Of a stretch of 64,000 bases of DNA, positions 17,618 through 25,747 are shown one piece after another. Each line of letters opens with the position of its first letter. Within the stretch, counting starts at the first letter, position 1. Below the pieces are notes generated by a model, which was given only the letters and a program-made list of their open reading frames with translations, made no database searches and was not told the origin of the DNA. Both the position numbers and the translations under genes were made by a program. Location of the stretch: contig CAZTYH010000004.1 in assembly GCA_964617565.1 (NCBI GenBank), forward strand, positions 4,144-68,143, in the 5' to 3' direction. Source of the DNA: JAKJGV01 sp964617565 (GTDB taxonomy: Bacteria > Verrucomicrobiota > Kiritimatiellia > CAIQIC01 > JAGNIJ01).

Positions 17618-17770
17618 TTACTCGCCCTTGGTCTTCGGCAGACCGTATGCGCGGTCTCCGTCTTTCCACTTGCCGCGCTTGCGCAAAAGGTCAATTCGCT
17701 CGAAGCGCTTGAGCACATTGCGCTTCGTCGCGATCTTACTTGCCGATTTAAGACTCGAATGCATCGTCAT
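17618..17770 (-). CDS. PVC-type small basic protein
   Basis: A 50-residue, strongly basic protein: MTMHSSLKSASKIATKRNVL then KRFERIDLLRKRGKWKDGDR and a GLPKTKGE tail. The pattern 'HSSLK...KRNVLKRFERI..L.KRGKW..GD...GLPKTK' is that of the small basic protein family known from Chlamydiae and Verrucomicrobia, whose role is not established. Two start ATGs exist (17770 and 17764); CGGAG precedes the first. It ends at a strong terminator, and a TTGACA hexamer at 17847-17842 may be the -35 box of its own promoter. It is a useful taxonomic marker. Confidence 0.85.
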   Translation of the reverse strand: MTMHSSLKSASKIATKRNVLKRFERIDLLRKRGKWKDGDRAYGLPKTKGE

Positions 17771-17843
17771 GGCACATCACTCCGTCACGTTTGTCTGTTC
17801 ATTGAAAACGAGGGGCATACAAGTATCATATGAGCCCGGAATG

Positions 17844-18548
17844 TCAACCCGTGGTTTTCGCCGCATCCAGAACCACCACCCGCGGATGGGAGGCCCAACC
17901 ACGGTCCCTGGCGCCGTGGGCTAAAGATTCCCGGCAATAGCGCTCAACCTGCGACGCTACATGCCGAGCCCCTTTCGAGGTGCGTGAAAGACGCCTGGAA
18001 ACATCTTCCAATCCGGCCAGCGCCAACACCCCGCGCCCCTTCTCCGAATCCCACACACCGCAGAGCGTCAACAACACGCGGCGCAACACCGGCAGCAACG
18101 AAAGTTCAAAACAGTGATCTTCACCCAATTGCAGGCGACGCAGATCAAGAACCCATACCATCCGTCCGCCTTCCGAACTCCACCGTGACGGCCTGACGAG
18201 ACGCGCGGCAAAGAGCCGCCACCGCGCCGGGGTCAAGTCGTGGCAACCGGCCAACTGATCCACCACGCGAGAATCAACTCCGGATAAAGCCAATCGGCTT
18301 AATACCTCGTTCGCGGCCTCCTGCTCCCCGGCGCCGCTCAATGCACGCGCGATGATCAACGCAAGGTAGTCATCCGAAACCGCCGATGCGATGGGCAAGA
18401 GATCCAGATACCGTTCGACCGCCCGTGCAATCTCGCGCGCCATGGAAACGTCGAGCTGCACACAACAGAGCAATCGCAATTCGGAAATAATATGCTGGTG
18501 CAGCGAAACGCTGCCTGCCGTGTTTGAAGATTCGTCCTGCCAGATCAT
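17844..18548 (-). CDS. hypothetical protein coupled to nrdR
   Basis: A 234-residue protein I do not recognise. The first half is helical and Ala/Leu-rich, possibly repeat-like (YLALIIARALSGAGEQEAAN); the second half is Arg-rich. No signal peptide or membrane helix is obvious. Its ATG overlaps the nrdR stop (ATGA), so it is translated with nrdR. Its 3' end overlaps the -35 region of the small basic protein promoter. Confidence 0.75.
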   Translation of the reverse strand: MIWQDESSNTAGSVSLHQHIISELRLLCCVQLDVSMAREIARAVERYLDLLPIASAVSDDYLALIIARALSGAGEQEAANEVLSRLALSGVDSRVVDQLAGCHDLTPARWRLFAARLVRPSRWSSEGGRMVWVLDLRRLQLGEDHCFELSLLPVLRRVLLTLCGVWDSEKGRGVLALAGLEDVSRRLSRTSKGARHVASQVERYCRESLAHGARDRGWASHPRVVVLDAAKTTG

Positions 18549-19000
18549 TGACGGCCAATCAATCCTTCGACTTCGCTGAGGAACTGGTTGACATCGCGAA
18601 ACCGCCGGTAAACGGAAGCGAACCGGACAAAGGCCACTTCGTCCAGTTTCTCCAGGCGGTCCATCACCTTCTTGCCGATCACCACGCTGGACACTTCACG
18701 CTCATACTCGCTCTCGAGTTCTGCGATGATCGCATCCACAATCGCCTCGATCTGCTGTGCGCTGATAGGCCTCTTCTCACACGCTCGCTCAATGCCCCCA
18801 AGCAACTTGCGCCGGTCGAAATCTTCGTGCCTCGCATCGCGCTTGATCACACGCAGCGTCGCCTTCACAACCTCTTCATACGTCGTGAAACGGTACCCGC
18901 ATTTCTGGCAAATACGCCGACGCCGAATCACATCTCCGTTCCGCACGGACCGGCTATCCACCACCTTATCGTCAACATTTGAACATTTCGGGCACCGCAT
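18545..19000 (-). CDS. nrdR: transcriptional repressor NrdR
   Basis: NrdR represses ribonucleotide reductase genes in response to ATP/dATP. The 151-residue product has the N-terminal zinc ribbon (Cys3, Cys6, Cys31, Cys34; MRCPKC and CQKC) with the conserved VVDSR and IRRRR segments, followed by the ATP-cone with FDRRKLLGGIERACEKRPIS. Length and start agree with the family; AGGAGG precedes the ATG. No ribonucleotide reductase gene is in the window. Confidence 0.97.
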   Translation of the reverse strand: MRCPKCSNVDDKVVDSRSVRNGDVIRRRRICQKCGYRFTTYEEVVKATLRVIKRDARHEDFDRRKLLGGIERACEKRPISAQQIEAIVDAIIAELESEYEREVSSVVIGKKVMDRLEKLDEVAFVRFASVYRRFRDVNQFLSEVEGLIGRQ

Positions 19001-19047
19001 GGATACCTCCTGCCTTAACCCGGAATACCTTTTGTGGTATGCGAAAG

Positions 19048-19077
19048 GGAATACCGCCCAACATATAGCGTTGTCAA
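19048..19077 (-). promoter_or_regulatory. candidate promoter of nrdR
   Basis: On the minus strand TTGACA (19077-19072) is followed after 18 nt by TATTCC (19053-19048), about 50 nt before the nrdR ATG. The -35 is perfect, the -10 weak. Confidence 0.45.
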
Positions 19078-19102
19078 CAATTTCCGGGAAAAACCTATAG
19101 AA

Positions 19103-19147
19103 AATGGCGGCTTCCGCGCTTGACTAAAGACAACGGAAACCGCCATT
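19103..19147 (-). terminator. terminator after the lysine-rich micro-ORF
   Basis: AATGGCGGCTTCCG (19103-19116) pairs with CGGAAACCGCCATT (19134-19147) over 14 positions with one mismatch. On the minus strand the stem is followed by TTTTC. It ends the short transcript that contains 19203-19268. Confidence 0.7.
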
Positions 19148-19202
19148 CTCAGGTTAGATGGAAGATCAACAATTGCGCTGTTGACCCTCCTCAACGCTGT
19201 GG

Positions 19203-19268
19203 TTATTTCTTCTTCTTCGCCGCCTTCTTGGCCGGCTTCTTCTTCGCTACTTTCTTCTTCGCTGCCAT
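19203..19268 (-). CDS. 21-residue Lys/Ala-rich basic peptide
   Basis: The minus strand encodes a 21-residue peptide made only of Met, Ala, Lys, Val and Pro (MAAKKKVAKKKPAKKAAKKK plus one Lys), then TAA. A purine-rich ribosome site (GGAAAGGGGGG) lies 8 nt before the ATG and a terminator follows. The composition is that of histone-H1-like tails found in several bacteria, so nucleic-acid binding is a reasonable guess. It could instead be the remnant tail of a longer basic protein. A promoter-like pair lies 316 nt upstream (19584-19612). Confidence 0.6.
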   Translation of the reverse strand: MAAKKKVAKKKPAKKAAKKKK

Positions 19269-19748
19269 CTCTGAATCCCCCCTTTCCTTCTCGGGTGCAA
19301 AAAGCCCCGAGTTGTTTCAACCATTAGTCGACCTCGGAATTCGGGACGCGATCTGCCGCGAACAAATTGATGAAGAGAATTTTGGAGTTGTGGTTTGTGT
19401 CCCCACTTCGCGTTTCGGATTGCGTCCGCCGACGCTCGTCGTTCGTCCCTCTCGCGAACAACCGGGTCACGCGATTCATTTCACTGCGCTGACTTCTTCC
19501 TGTCATATAAGATCTCTGCTTCGAGATCCTTCACAGCATTCCTTGTTGCGCAACGGACATCACGCTGTGCGTTTCTGAGATACACGATAGGAGGATTCCC
19601 CCACCTCGTCAACTTCTTTGAAACACTTTTTTTACTTTTTTCAAACCCCGAGCCGGACACCCAAACAGCCTCCGCGAACCATCCTTGATGAGCGAAGAGA
19701 TAAAATACCGTCGCGATGACACGCAGAACTTCCTGGACGGTGAAGAGA
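19269..19748. other. 480-nt region without a recognised gene
   Basis: Between coaC and the lysine-rich micro-ORF I see no credible protein. It holds a promoter-like pair on the minus strand (TTGACG at 19612-19607, 17 nt, TATCGT at 19589-19584), a 6-bp hairpin (19290-19311) just before the micro-ORF ribosome site, and a T-rich tract near 19626-19645. A minus-strand transcript of about 470 nt from there to the terminator at 19103 would be mostly non-coding. Confidence 0.5.
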
Positions 19749-20291
19749 TCACGACAACAAGGATTCGATCATCGCAATAATATTTTCGAGCGCGCACAAG
19801 CGACCGGCGCCCACCACGCCGCATGCAAGCTCGCCACTCTCGACATCCATCACGTTGACATGCCTCTCCTTGAGGGTGCGAACGTTCGACTGGGTCGCCA
19901 CGTTCTTCCACATCTTTTCGTTCATTGCCGGCGCAACGATCAAGGGCGCCGTCGTCGCAAGACAGGTCGCGCTCACCACGTCATCCGCCAGCCCATGTGC
20001 CAGCTTCGCAATGACATTCGCCGTGCAAGGGGCGATCACCACCACATCGGCGGAGGCCAGGTCGAGATGCTGAAAAGCCTCGGTCGGGATCGCCTCGCAC
20101 CGGCCCACCGGAACCGGATGCCGCGTCAAAGCATGGAAGGTCAATGCTCCGACATAGTGGGTGGAAGCCTCGGTCATCATGACCCACACATCCCAACCCT
20201 TGCCCATCATAAGCCTCACCAGTTCAGCCGCTTTATAGGCCGCAATGGAGCCGGTCACCCCTAAAACCACGCGTTTTTTGGCCGTATTCAT
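19749..20291 (-). CDS. coaC: phosphopantothenoylcysteine decarboxylase (CoaC-type flavoprotein)
   Basis: A 180-residue HFCD-family flavoprotein. Seen: VLGVTGSIAAYKAAEL at the N-terminus, the PAMNEKMW motif that binds substrate and flavin, and ELACGVVGAGR. This is the CoaC half of the usual CoaBC fusion, which decarboxylates phosphopantothenoylcysteine in CoA synthesis. The CoaB ligase half is absent here: no such sequence follows in any frame before 19203. CoaB must be encoded elsewhere, or the substrate differs. It starts 1 nt after the gmk stop, the last gene of the prfB-trp-gmk cluster. Confidence 0.88.
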   Translation of the reverse strand: MNTAKKRVVLGVTGSIAAYKAAELVRLMMGKGWDVWVMMTEASTHYVGALTFHALTRHPVPVGRCEAIPTEAFQHLDLASADVVVIAPCTANVIAKLAHGLADDVVSATCLATTAPLIVAPAMNEKMWKNVATQSNVRTLKERHVNVMDVESGELACGVVGAGRLCALENIIAMIESLLS

Positions 20292-20292
20292 A

Positions 20293-20919
20293 TCAGTCGT
20301 CCGCCCTGTTGCGGGTCCTGTGCCGCTCGGCCAGGATAATCGCCCGCATGTTGTCGTACGCTTCTGCCAGGTCGTCGTTGACCACTTTGTACTTATACTC
20401 CTGCCAGTGCGAAATTTCCTCTTCCGCCTGCTTCAGCCTTCGCTCGATCGTTTCCGCCGTATCCTTTCCCCGCTTCACCAATCGCTTCTTCAACGTCTCG
20501 AGCGAAGGCGGTACAACGAAGATATCCACCAGCTCGCGATGCAACGAATCGCCCGGTGGAGCTGCCGCGACGCACTTGCGAATGACCGCCGCGCCCTGCA
20601 CGTCGAGATTCATCAACACGTCCCGGCCAGCCATCAACGCCTCGATCACCGGACTCTTGGGCGAGCCATAGCGGAACCCGTGCACGATCGCCGTCTCGAA
20701 AAAGTCGCCCGCCTTTAACCGACGATCAAATTCTTCTTCCGACAGGAAATAGTAATGCTTGCCGTCCACCTCGCCGTCCCGTGCCGGACGTGTCGTCGCC
20801 GTAATCGCATAATGCAGCGACTTGAACTCCGCCTGCAACTTGTCGCACAACGTGGTCTTGCCGGCGCCCGAGGGCGCGGACACGATAAAGATCATGGGGG
20901 TCCAGCTTGATTGGCTCAT
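20293..20919 (-). CDS. gmk: guanylate kinase
   Basis: Gmk phosphorylates GMP to GDP. The 208-residue product has the P-loop SAPSGAGKTT (14-23), the GMP-binding TTRPARDGEVDGKHYYFLS segment, the LMNLDVQGAAVIRK strand and the lid with RLVKRGKDTAETIERRL. Its ATG overlaps the yicC stop by 4 nt, the classic yicC-gmk pair. The small omega subunit gene that often follows gmk is missing here; coaC follows directly. Confidence 0.97.
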   Translation of the reverse strand: MSQSSWTPMIFIVSAPSGAGKTTLCDKLQAEFKSLHYAITATTRPARDGEVDGKHYYFLSEEEFDRRLKAGDFFETAIVHGFRYGSPKSPVIEALMAGRDVLMNLDVQGAAVIRKCVAAAPPGDSLHRELVDIFVVPPSLETLKKRLVKRGKDTAETIERRLKQAEEEISHWQEYKYKVVNDDLAEAYDNMRAIILAERHRTRNRADD

Positions 20920-21800
20920 TCTATGTTCTGCACCTGCTCTCTGATACGATCCAGTTCCGTCTTGATGGCCACCACGTCTCTTGCAATGCCCGCATCGTTT
21001 GCCTTCGAGCCGATCGTGTTCGCCTCCCGAAACATTTCCTGAACCAGGAAATCCAGCGACCGTCCGACCGGTTCCCTTGACTTCATCAGCGTACGCGCCT
21101 GTTGAATATGGCTCTCCAGCCGGGTGATCTCCTCCGTAATGTCCGACCGATCCGCGAAAAGCGCGACTTCGCGAAGCAACCGTTCATCGGCCCCATCCAC
21201 CGGAATCTCCGCCGCACCGAGACGAGCCATGAGCCGCTCCCGATATTTCGATGCCACGCGCGGCGCCTCGGCGCGCACCCGCTCCATGCACGATTCGATG
21301 CGCACCAGCCTCTTCTCCAAATCCCGCCCCAAAGCCCCGCCTTCACGCTCGCGCATCTTCATGAGGTGTTCAAGGGCCTGGTTCAAGGCCATTTCCACCG
21401 CCGGCCACACCTTTTCAGTCTCACGAGCCGGCTGCTCATAGCGTACCACGTCCGGCAACGTCAGAAGGGCGCTTCCCGTGAAATCGTCTCTCAATTTAAG
21501 GCGCTTGGCCGCCTTTCTCAGTCCTTTCAGATACGCTTCCGCAAGGTCTACATCCACCCGCGCTCCGCGCTGCCGCAAAGCCGCCGCAAACTGCACGGCC
21601 ACCTCCCCGGTCACGCGCCCGCGCGAAAGGTTCTTGCCGATGACTTCGTCCATGCGGGGGCCCAGCCCCGCCAGCATCCGCGGCAGCGCAATGCTGATGT
21701 CCAGCTGCTTGCGATTGACGGCGCTCAACTCGATTTCCACCTTGATGCCGTCCAAAGACGCGGTACCGCGTCCATGCCCTGTCATACTCCTCACGCTCAT
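20916..21800 (-). CDS. yicC: YicC family endoribonuclease-like protein
   Basis: A 294-residue YicC protein; E. coli YicC is a ribonuclease that acts on small RNA. The family opening MSVRSMTGHGRG, the middle ITRLESHIQQ and the C-terminal VGRSLDFLVQEMFREANTIG and SKANDAGIARDVVAIKTELD are intact. Start ATG 21800 overlaps the trpB stop by 4 nt and has GGGGAG upstream; a longer frame to 21983 lacks family residues. Confidence 0.95.
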   Translation of the reverse strand: MSVRSMTGHGRGTASLDGIKVEIELSAVNRKQLDISIALPRMLAGLGPRMDEVIGKNLSRGRVTGEVAVQFAAALRQRGARVDVDLAEAYLKGLRKAAKRLKLRDDFTGSALLTLPDVVRYEQPARETEKVWPAVEMALNQALEHLMKMREREGGALGRDLEKRLVRIESCMERVRAEAPRVASKYRERLMARLGAAEIPVDGADERLLREVALFADRSDITEEITRLESHIQQARTLMKSREPVGRSLDFLVQEMFREANTIGSKANDAGIARDVVAIKTELDRIREQVQNIE

Positions 21801-23023
21801 GAACTTCTGCTCCCCTTTCGCGCCGCGTTCGACTTTTTCCAATCGGCTATCTGCTGCACATCCTTGTCGCCCCGTCCGGAAAGGTTGATGATCACGGCGT
21901 CCTTTTTCTTCCACCGTTCGGCATGCTTCATGACGTAAGCCACCGCGTGAATGGATTCCAGCGCGCCCAGGATGCCTTCCCACTTCGCCAGGGCATAAAA
22001 ACCTTCGATCGCTTCATCATCCGTGATGTAACTGTACTCCGCCCTGCCGAGGTCGCGCAAAAGGCAGTGCTCCGGCCCGATCGCCGCATAGTCCAATCCG
22101 GCGCTCACCGAATGGGTCAGTTGCACCTGCCCTTCTTTGTCCTGCAGAAGATACGTCCGCGTCCCCTGCAACACGCCGATGCGTCCGCCGGCGAACCGCG
22201 CGGCATGCTCTCCCGCGCGAATGCCGCGACCGCCCGCTTCCACGCCGATCATCGCCACGCGCCGATCATTCAGGAACGGATGAAACAACCCCATGGAATT
22301 GCTGCCACCCCCGACACACGCCACGAGCGCCGACGGCAAGCGGCCTTCCTGCTTGAGAATCTGACGGCGCGCTTCCAATCCGATCACACGCTGAAAATTG
22401 CGGACCATCACCGGGTACGGATGCGCCCCGTAAACCGTGCCCAGCACATAATGCGTTCCGCGCACATTCGTCACCCAGTCTCGCATCGCCTCGTTGATCG
22501 CTTCCTTGAGCGTCTGCTGTCCGGCCGTGACCGGGACGACTTTCGCGCCAAGGTCTTCCATCCTGAAGACATTGAGCGCTTGCCGCTCCATGTCCACCTT
22601 CCCCATGTAAACCACACATTCCATGCCGAACAACGCCGCGCAGGTCGCCGTCGCCACGCCATGCTGCCCCGCGCCCGTCTCCGCAATCACCCGTTTCTTC
22701 CCCATCCGCTTCGCGAGCAGGCACTGCCCCAGGCTGTTATTGATCTTGTGGGCACCGGTATGACACAAATCTTCGCGCTTGAGATAAACCCGCGGACCGC
22801 CCAGCGCGCGGCTCATCGTGGCGGCAAAATACAGCGGCGTCGGACGCCCGACATAATTCCTGAGATAGTATTCAAACTCGCGGCGGAAAGCGGGATCGCG
22901 CCATGCTTTCTGATAGACGGCGTCCAGTTCACGCAATGGTTCCATTAACGTTTCGGGAACGAATATGCCACCGTACGGTCCGAAGTGACCGTGGCGATCC
23001 GGGTCTGTGTTCAACTTCGGCAT
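21797..23023 (-). CDS. trpB: tryptophan synthase beta chain
   Basis: TrpB condenses indole with serine using PLP. The 408-residue product has the PLP lysine Lys93 in GAHKINNSLGQ, the ETGAGQHGVATA loop, the phosphate-binding GGGSNSMGLFHPF and the Na+/PLP site near HSVSAGLDYAAIGPEH. It starts MPKLNTDPDRHGHFGPYGG, typical of TrpB1. The alpha subunit gene trpA is not in the window. It overlaps trpF by 13 nt. Confidence 0.98.
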   Translation of the reverse strand: MPKLNTDPDRHGHFGPYGGIFVPETLMEPLRELDAVYQKAWRDPAFRREFEYYLRNYVGRPTPLYFAATMSRALGGPRVYLKREDLCHTGAHKINNSLGQCLLAKRMGKKRVIAETGAGQHGVATATCAALFGMECVVYMGKVDMERQALNVFRMEDLGAKVVPVTAGQQTLKEAINEAMRDWVTNVRGTHYVLGTVYGAHPYPVMVRNFQRVIGLEARRQILKQEGRLPSALVACVGGGSNSMGLFHPFLNDRRVAMIGVEAGGRGIRAGEHAARFAGGRIGVLQGTRTYLLQDKEGQVQLTHSVSAGLDYAAIGPEHCLLRDLGRAEYSYITDDEAIEGFYALAKWEGILGALESIHAVAYVMKHAERWKKKDAVIINLSGRGDKDVQQIADWKKSNAARKGSRSS

Positions 23024-23658
23024 TGCTCGATAAACTTTCTGACCTTCGCAAGGTCTTTTTTGCCGGGCCGCTCTTCCACTCCGGAACTCACATCCACACC
23101 CCAGGGCCCGACGCGCCCGATTGCCTCGCGCACATTTTCAGGCGTGAGTCCGCCGGCCAGGATAACTCGCTTCGAACTCTTCAGAACAAACGCGCGTGCG
23201 GCTTCCCAGTCGCAGGTCTTTCCGGTGCCTCCCGGCGATTTATCACTATAACTGTCCAACAGATACGCGTCAACGAAGCCACTCGTCTCTGATTCGTTTA
23301 GCCCCGGATAAATCACGCGCCAGACTTGCGAAGGCTTTTTTCCAATGCCTGGACTTGTCCGCCGTGGCGGAAAAACGGCCTGAATTTTTTCCAATGCCTG
23401 GAAACCGTGCAATTGAACGACATCCAGCCGCGCCGCCTCAACGATCTCCCGAATGTTGTCCGGAGTGTTGTCAACGAAAACCCCGACCTTGAGCAAAGAA
23501 CCGGGAAGCTTCTTCGTCCAATCGGCCACGTCTTCCGGGCTCACGCAGCGCTTCGAGCCGCTCCAGAACACAAAGCCCATCGCGTCGGGTTTCAGCGCCG
23601 CCACCGCCGCGACATCTTCCGCCGTACACAGGCCGCAGATTTTAATGAAGATAGGCAT
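23011..23658 (-). CDS. trpF: phosphoribosylanthranilate isomerase
   Basis: TrpF isomerises phosphoribosylanthranilate in tryptophan synthesis. The 215-residue (beta/alpha)8 protein opens IFIKICGLCTAEDV with catalytic Cys8, has GVFVDNTPDNI, LDVVQLHG, an Asp in LLDSYSDKSPGGTGK and WGVDVSSGVEERPGKKD. The segment after VVQLHG is unusual: residues from about 86 to 110 (FQALEKIQAV ... GIGKKPSQ) are encoded by two direct copies of the TTTTCCAATGCCTGG repeat and the 30 nt between them, so the repeat has become part of the coding sequence without breaking the frame. Confidence 0.93.
   Translation of the reverse strand: MPIFIKICGLCTAEDVAAVAALKPDAMGFVFWSGSKRCVSPEDVADWTKKLPGSLLKVGVFVDNTPDNIREIVEAARLDVVQLHGFQALEKIQAVFPPRRTSPGIGKKPSQVWRVIYPGLNESETSGFVDAYLLDSYSDKSPGGTGKTCDWEAARAFVLKSSKRVILAGGLTPENVREAIGRVGPWGVDVSSGVEERPGKKDLAKVRKFIEQCRS
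23336..23404. repeat. two copies of the TTTTCCAATGCCTGG element inside trpF
   Basis: TTTTTTCCAATGCCTGG occurs at about 23336-23352 and again at 23386-23402, 50 nt apart in direct orientation, both within trpF. The second copy continues into AAA as in the full 19-bp inverted repeat seen at 37186 and 43913. Confidence 0.85.
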
Positions 23659-23684
23659 TAGAGATTACCAAGAAAAGAAACATC

Positions 23685-23699
23685 GAACATTCAATGTTC
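23685..23699. repeat. GAACATT heptad pair at the trpC stop
   Basis: GAACATT (23685-23691) is followed by C and the inverted unit AATGTTC (23693-23699). The trpC stop codon (23691-23693) lies inside, so the protein ends Asn-Glu-His-stop. It fills most of the 32-nt trpC-trpF spacer. Confidence 0.8.
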
Positions 23700-24491
23700 A
23701 TTTGTTTCCGCCCACACGCCTTTCATCAATTCCCGCACCGCCGCGCCGGGATCCGGTTTCCGCAGGAGCGACTCCCCCACAAGAAGGGCGTTCACTCCGC
23801 CGTCGCGCAACCGGCGTACGTCTTCCGCTGTACCTATTCCGCTCTCGCTCACAAGCAAGGCCCCCTCCGGCGCCAGCTCGCGCAGTCGCAAGGTGGTCTC
23901 CAGCGCCACGGAAAACGTCCGCAGATCCCGGTTGTTGACCCCGACGCACCGGATCGGCATTCCCGCGAGCTTCGACATATCTTCTTCATCATGGGTTTCC
24001 ACCAGCGCTTCCAGTTGCGCCTCGCGGCAGATATCCAGCAGTTTCGCGATCGCGCGCGTCTCCAGCACGGCGGCAATCAGAAGCACGGCGGAAGCACCCA
24101 GCGAGGCCGCATGCCATATCTGCCACTCGTCCACGACGAACTCCTTGTATAATAAAGGTAAAGGAACCGCCGACCGCACCGTCCGAAAATCGTCTTCACC
24201 GCCCCCGAAGAATTTCCGGTCCATCAGAACCGATATCGCCTGCGCCCCGGCATCGGCATAGGCGCGCGCAATCGCAAAAGGATCGAAGGGATCGCGGATC
24301 AGCCCCGCGGATGGCGATCTTCTTTTCACTTCCGCGATAAGCCCCATCGGCATGGCCGCAAGGCTCGCCACGAATTCCGGCGGCGCCTCCCGGTCCTTGG
24401 CCAGTTCGCGCAACGCATCCACCGGCCAGTTTGCGCGGCATACCCCGATCTCTTCCTTCTTGTTCGCGATTATGTCGTCAAGAATGCTCAT
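23691..24491 (-). CDS. trpC: indole-3-glycerol phosphate synthase
   Basis: TrpC closes the indole ring. The 266-residue (beta/alpha)8 enzyme starts MSILDDIIANKKEEI and has the substrate motif IAEVKRRSPSAG (Lys56), VLMDRKFFGG, LYKEFVVDEWQI, VGVNNRDLRTF and LVSESGIGTAEDV. It overlaps prfB by 14 nt. Its last two residues and stop come from a GAACATT heptad. Confidence 0.97.
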   Translation of the reverse strand: MSILDDIIANKKEEIGVCRANWPVDALRELAKDREAPPEFVASLAAMPMGLIAEVKRRSPSAGLIRDPFDPFAIARAYADAGAQAISVLMDRKFFGGGEDDFRTVRSAVPLPLLYKEFVVDEWQIWHAASLGASAVLLIAAVLETRAIAKLLDICREAQLEALVETHDEEDMSKLAGMPIRCVGVNNRDLRTFSVALETTLRLRELAPEGALLVSESGIGTAEDVRRLRDGGVNALLVGESLLRKPDPGAAVRELMKGVWAETNEH

Positions 24492-25600
24492 CGCTGCGAT
24501 TCTGTTTCAGATACCCCTCGATAAATTCGTCTATTTCGCCGTCGAGCACGGCGGCGACGTTACTGGTCTCGACATCGGTTCGATGATCCTTGACCATCGT
24601 GTAGGGCTGAAACACATACGACCGGATCTGGCGCCCCCATGCGATCTCGCCTTTCTCTCCGTAAAACTTTTCCATCTCCTTGCGTTTTTTGTCCATCTCC
24701 AACTCATAGAGCTTTGCCGTGAGCATCTTCATTGCGCGGTCGCGATTTTTATGCTGCGATCGCTCCGCCTGGCACGCCACCACAAGCCCGGTCGGCAGGT
24801 GCGTCAGGCGCACCGCTGAATCTGTTTTGTTTACATGCTGACCGCCCGCCCCACTCGAGCGATAGGTGTCCACGCGCAAATCTTTTTCGTCAATCTCGAT
24901 CTCCACATCTTCATCAATTTCCGCCACCACGTCCATCGAGACGAAGGACGTATGACGGCGCTTGTTCGCATCGAACGGGCTGATCCGAACCAGGCGATGC
25001 ACCCCGCGCTCGGCCTTGAGGTGTCCGTAGGCATAAGGACCGGTGACCAGCAGCGTGATGTTTTTGATGCCCGCTTCTTCGCCGGCGAGATAGTCCATCA
25101 CGCTCACATCGTATCCATGGCGCTCGCAATATCGCCGATACATGCGCAACAGGATATCGGCCCAGTCGCAGGATTCCGTTCCGCCTGCGCCCGCGTGAAG
25201 GCTCAGGTAGGCGTTGCTCGCATCGAAGCGGCCGTTCAGCAGCGTCTGAACCTCGAGCGAGGAAAAGGCTTTGTCTATTCGATCCAGGATTCCGGCCGTC
25301 TCTTTAAGCGCGGATTCCTTTTGTGCCGGATCCGACTCCGCTTCGGCCAGTTCGTGAAGGACACCGCACTCCTCCACATCTCTTTCGAGGCTCTTGAACG
25401 GGTCAAGAATGGCGCGAACGGAATTTGTTTTTGCAATAATCTCCCGCGCCTTGACCTGGTTATTCCAGAAATCCGGTGCGGACGCCTGGCTTTCGAGTTC
25501 GCTTAGAAGTTTCTGTTTGCCCGCGACGTCAAAGATAGCCTCTCATTTCCTCGAGGCGCGCGCGGGCGGCACTGATCCGATCGTCCAAATTCTCCAACAT
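24478..25600 (-). CDS. prfB: peptide chain release factor 2, with programmed +1 frameshift
   Basis: RF2 releases peptides at UGA and UAA. The complete gene starts at ATG 25600 (MLENLDDRISAARARLEEMR), with AAGGAG upstream. After 23 codons the zero frame meets CTT TGA C (25534-25528); reading continues in the +1 frame as Leu-Asp-Val-Ala-Gly-Lys. This is the classic RF2 autoregulatory frameshift, with an SD-like AGAGG three bases before CTT-TGA. The full product is about 373 residues and has the GGQ loop SSGAGGQHVNKTDSAVR and the SPF stop-recognition motif in RISPFDANKRR. It leads the operon with trpC. Confidence 0.97.
25528..25545 (-). promoter_or_regulatory. RF2 programmed frameshift site
   Basis: Minus-strand AGAGG-CTAT-CTTTGAC: a Shine-Dalgarno-like purine run, the slippery CTT and in-frame TGA with the C that weakens termination. 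Low RF2 favours the +1 shift, which restores RF2 synthesis. Confidence 0.93.
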
Positions 25601-25725
25601 CTTCGTGTTCTCCTTGCTGTAACGCCCGACACTCTAGCTCGCTTGATGTGCAAGCGCAACCGCAGGATTTTCCGTGCAATACAATGCCCAGTGTCGTGTT
25701 CCGGAGTTTCCTCAGCAGAACTCAC

Positions 25726-25745
25726 GCGGTCTTCAGACCGCTTTT
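25726..25745. terminator. short hairpin between the surface protein gene and prfB
   Basis: GCGGTCT and AGACCGC (25726-25741) form a 7-bp stem with a 2-nt loop, 6 nt after the stop of the surface protein gene on the minus strand. The T run lies on the plus-strand side, where no gene needs it, so a terminator role for the minus-strand gene is uncertain. Confidence 0.3.
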
Positions 25746-25747
25746 GC

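Noticed and set aside
19015..19320. Glu-rich frame EEESSEEEAGQEGGEEEE on the minus strand
   Set aside because: It is the shifted frame of the Lys/Ala-rich micro-ORF; it has no ribosome site of its own and runs through the terminator.
19688..19777. Plus-strand 29-codon frame MSEEIKYRRDD near the coaC end
   Set aside because: It overlaps the 3' end of coaC on the other strand, has no ribosome site and no similarity I can recognise.
25699..25714. Start of an RNase P RNA (minus-strand GAGGAAACTCCGGA resembles GAGGAAAGTCCGG)
   Set aside because: Only this short piece matches; the 3' conserved part (ACAGAA and the second P4 strand) is missing in the 147-nt spacer.
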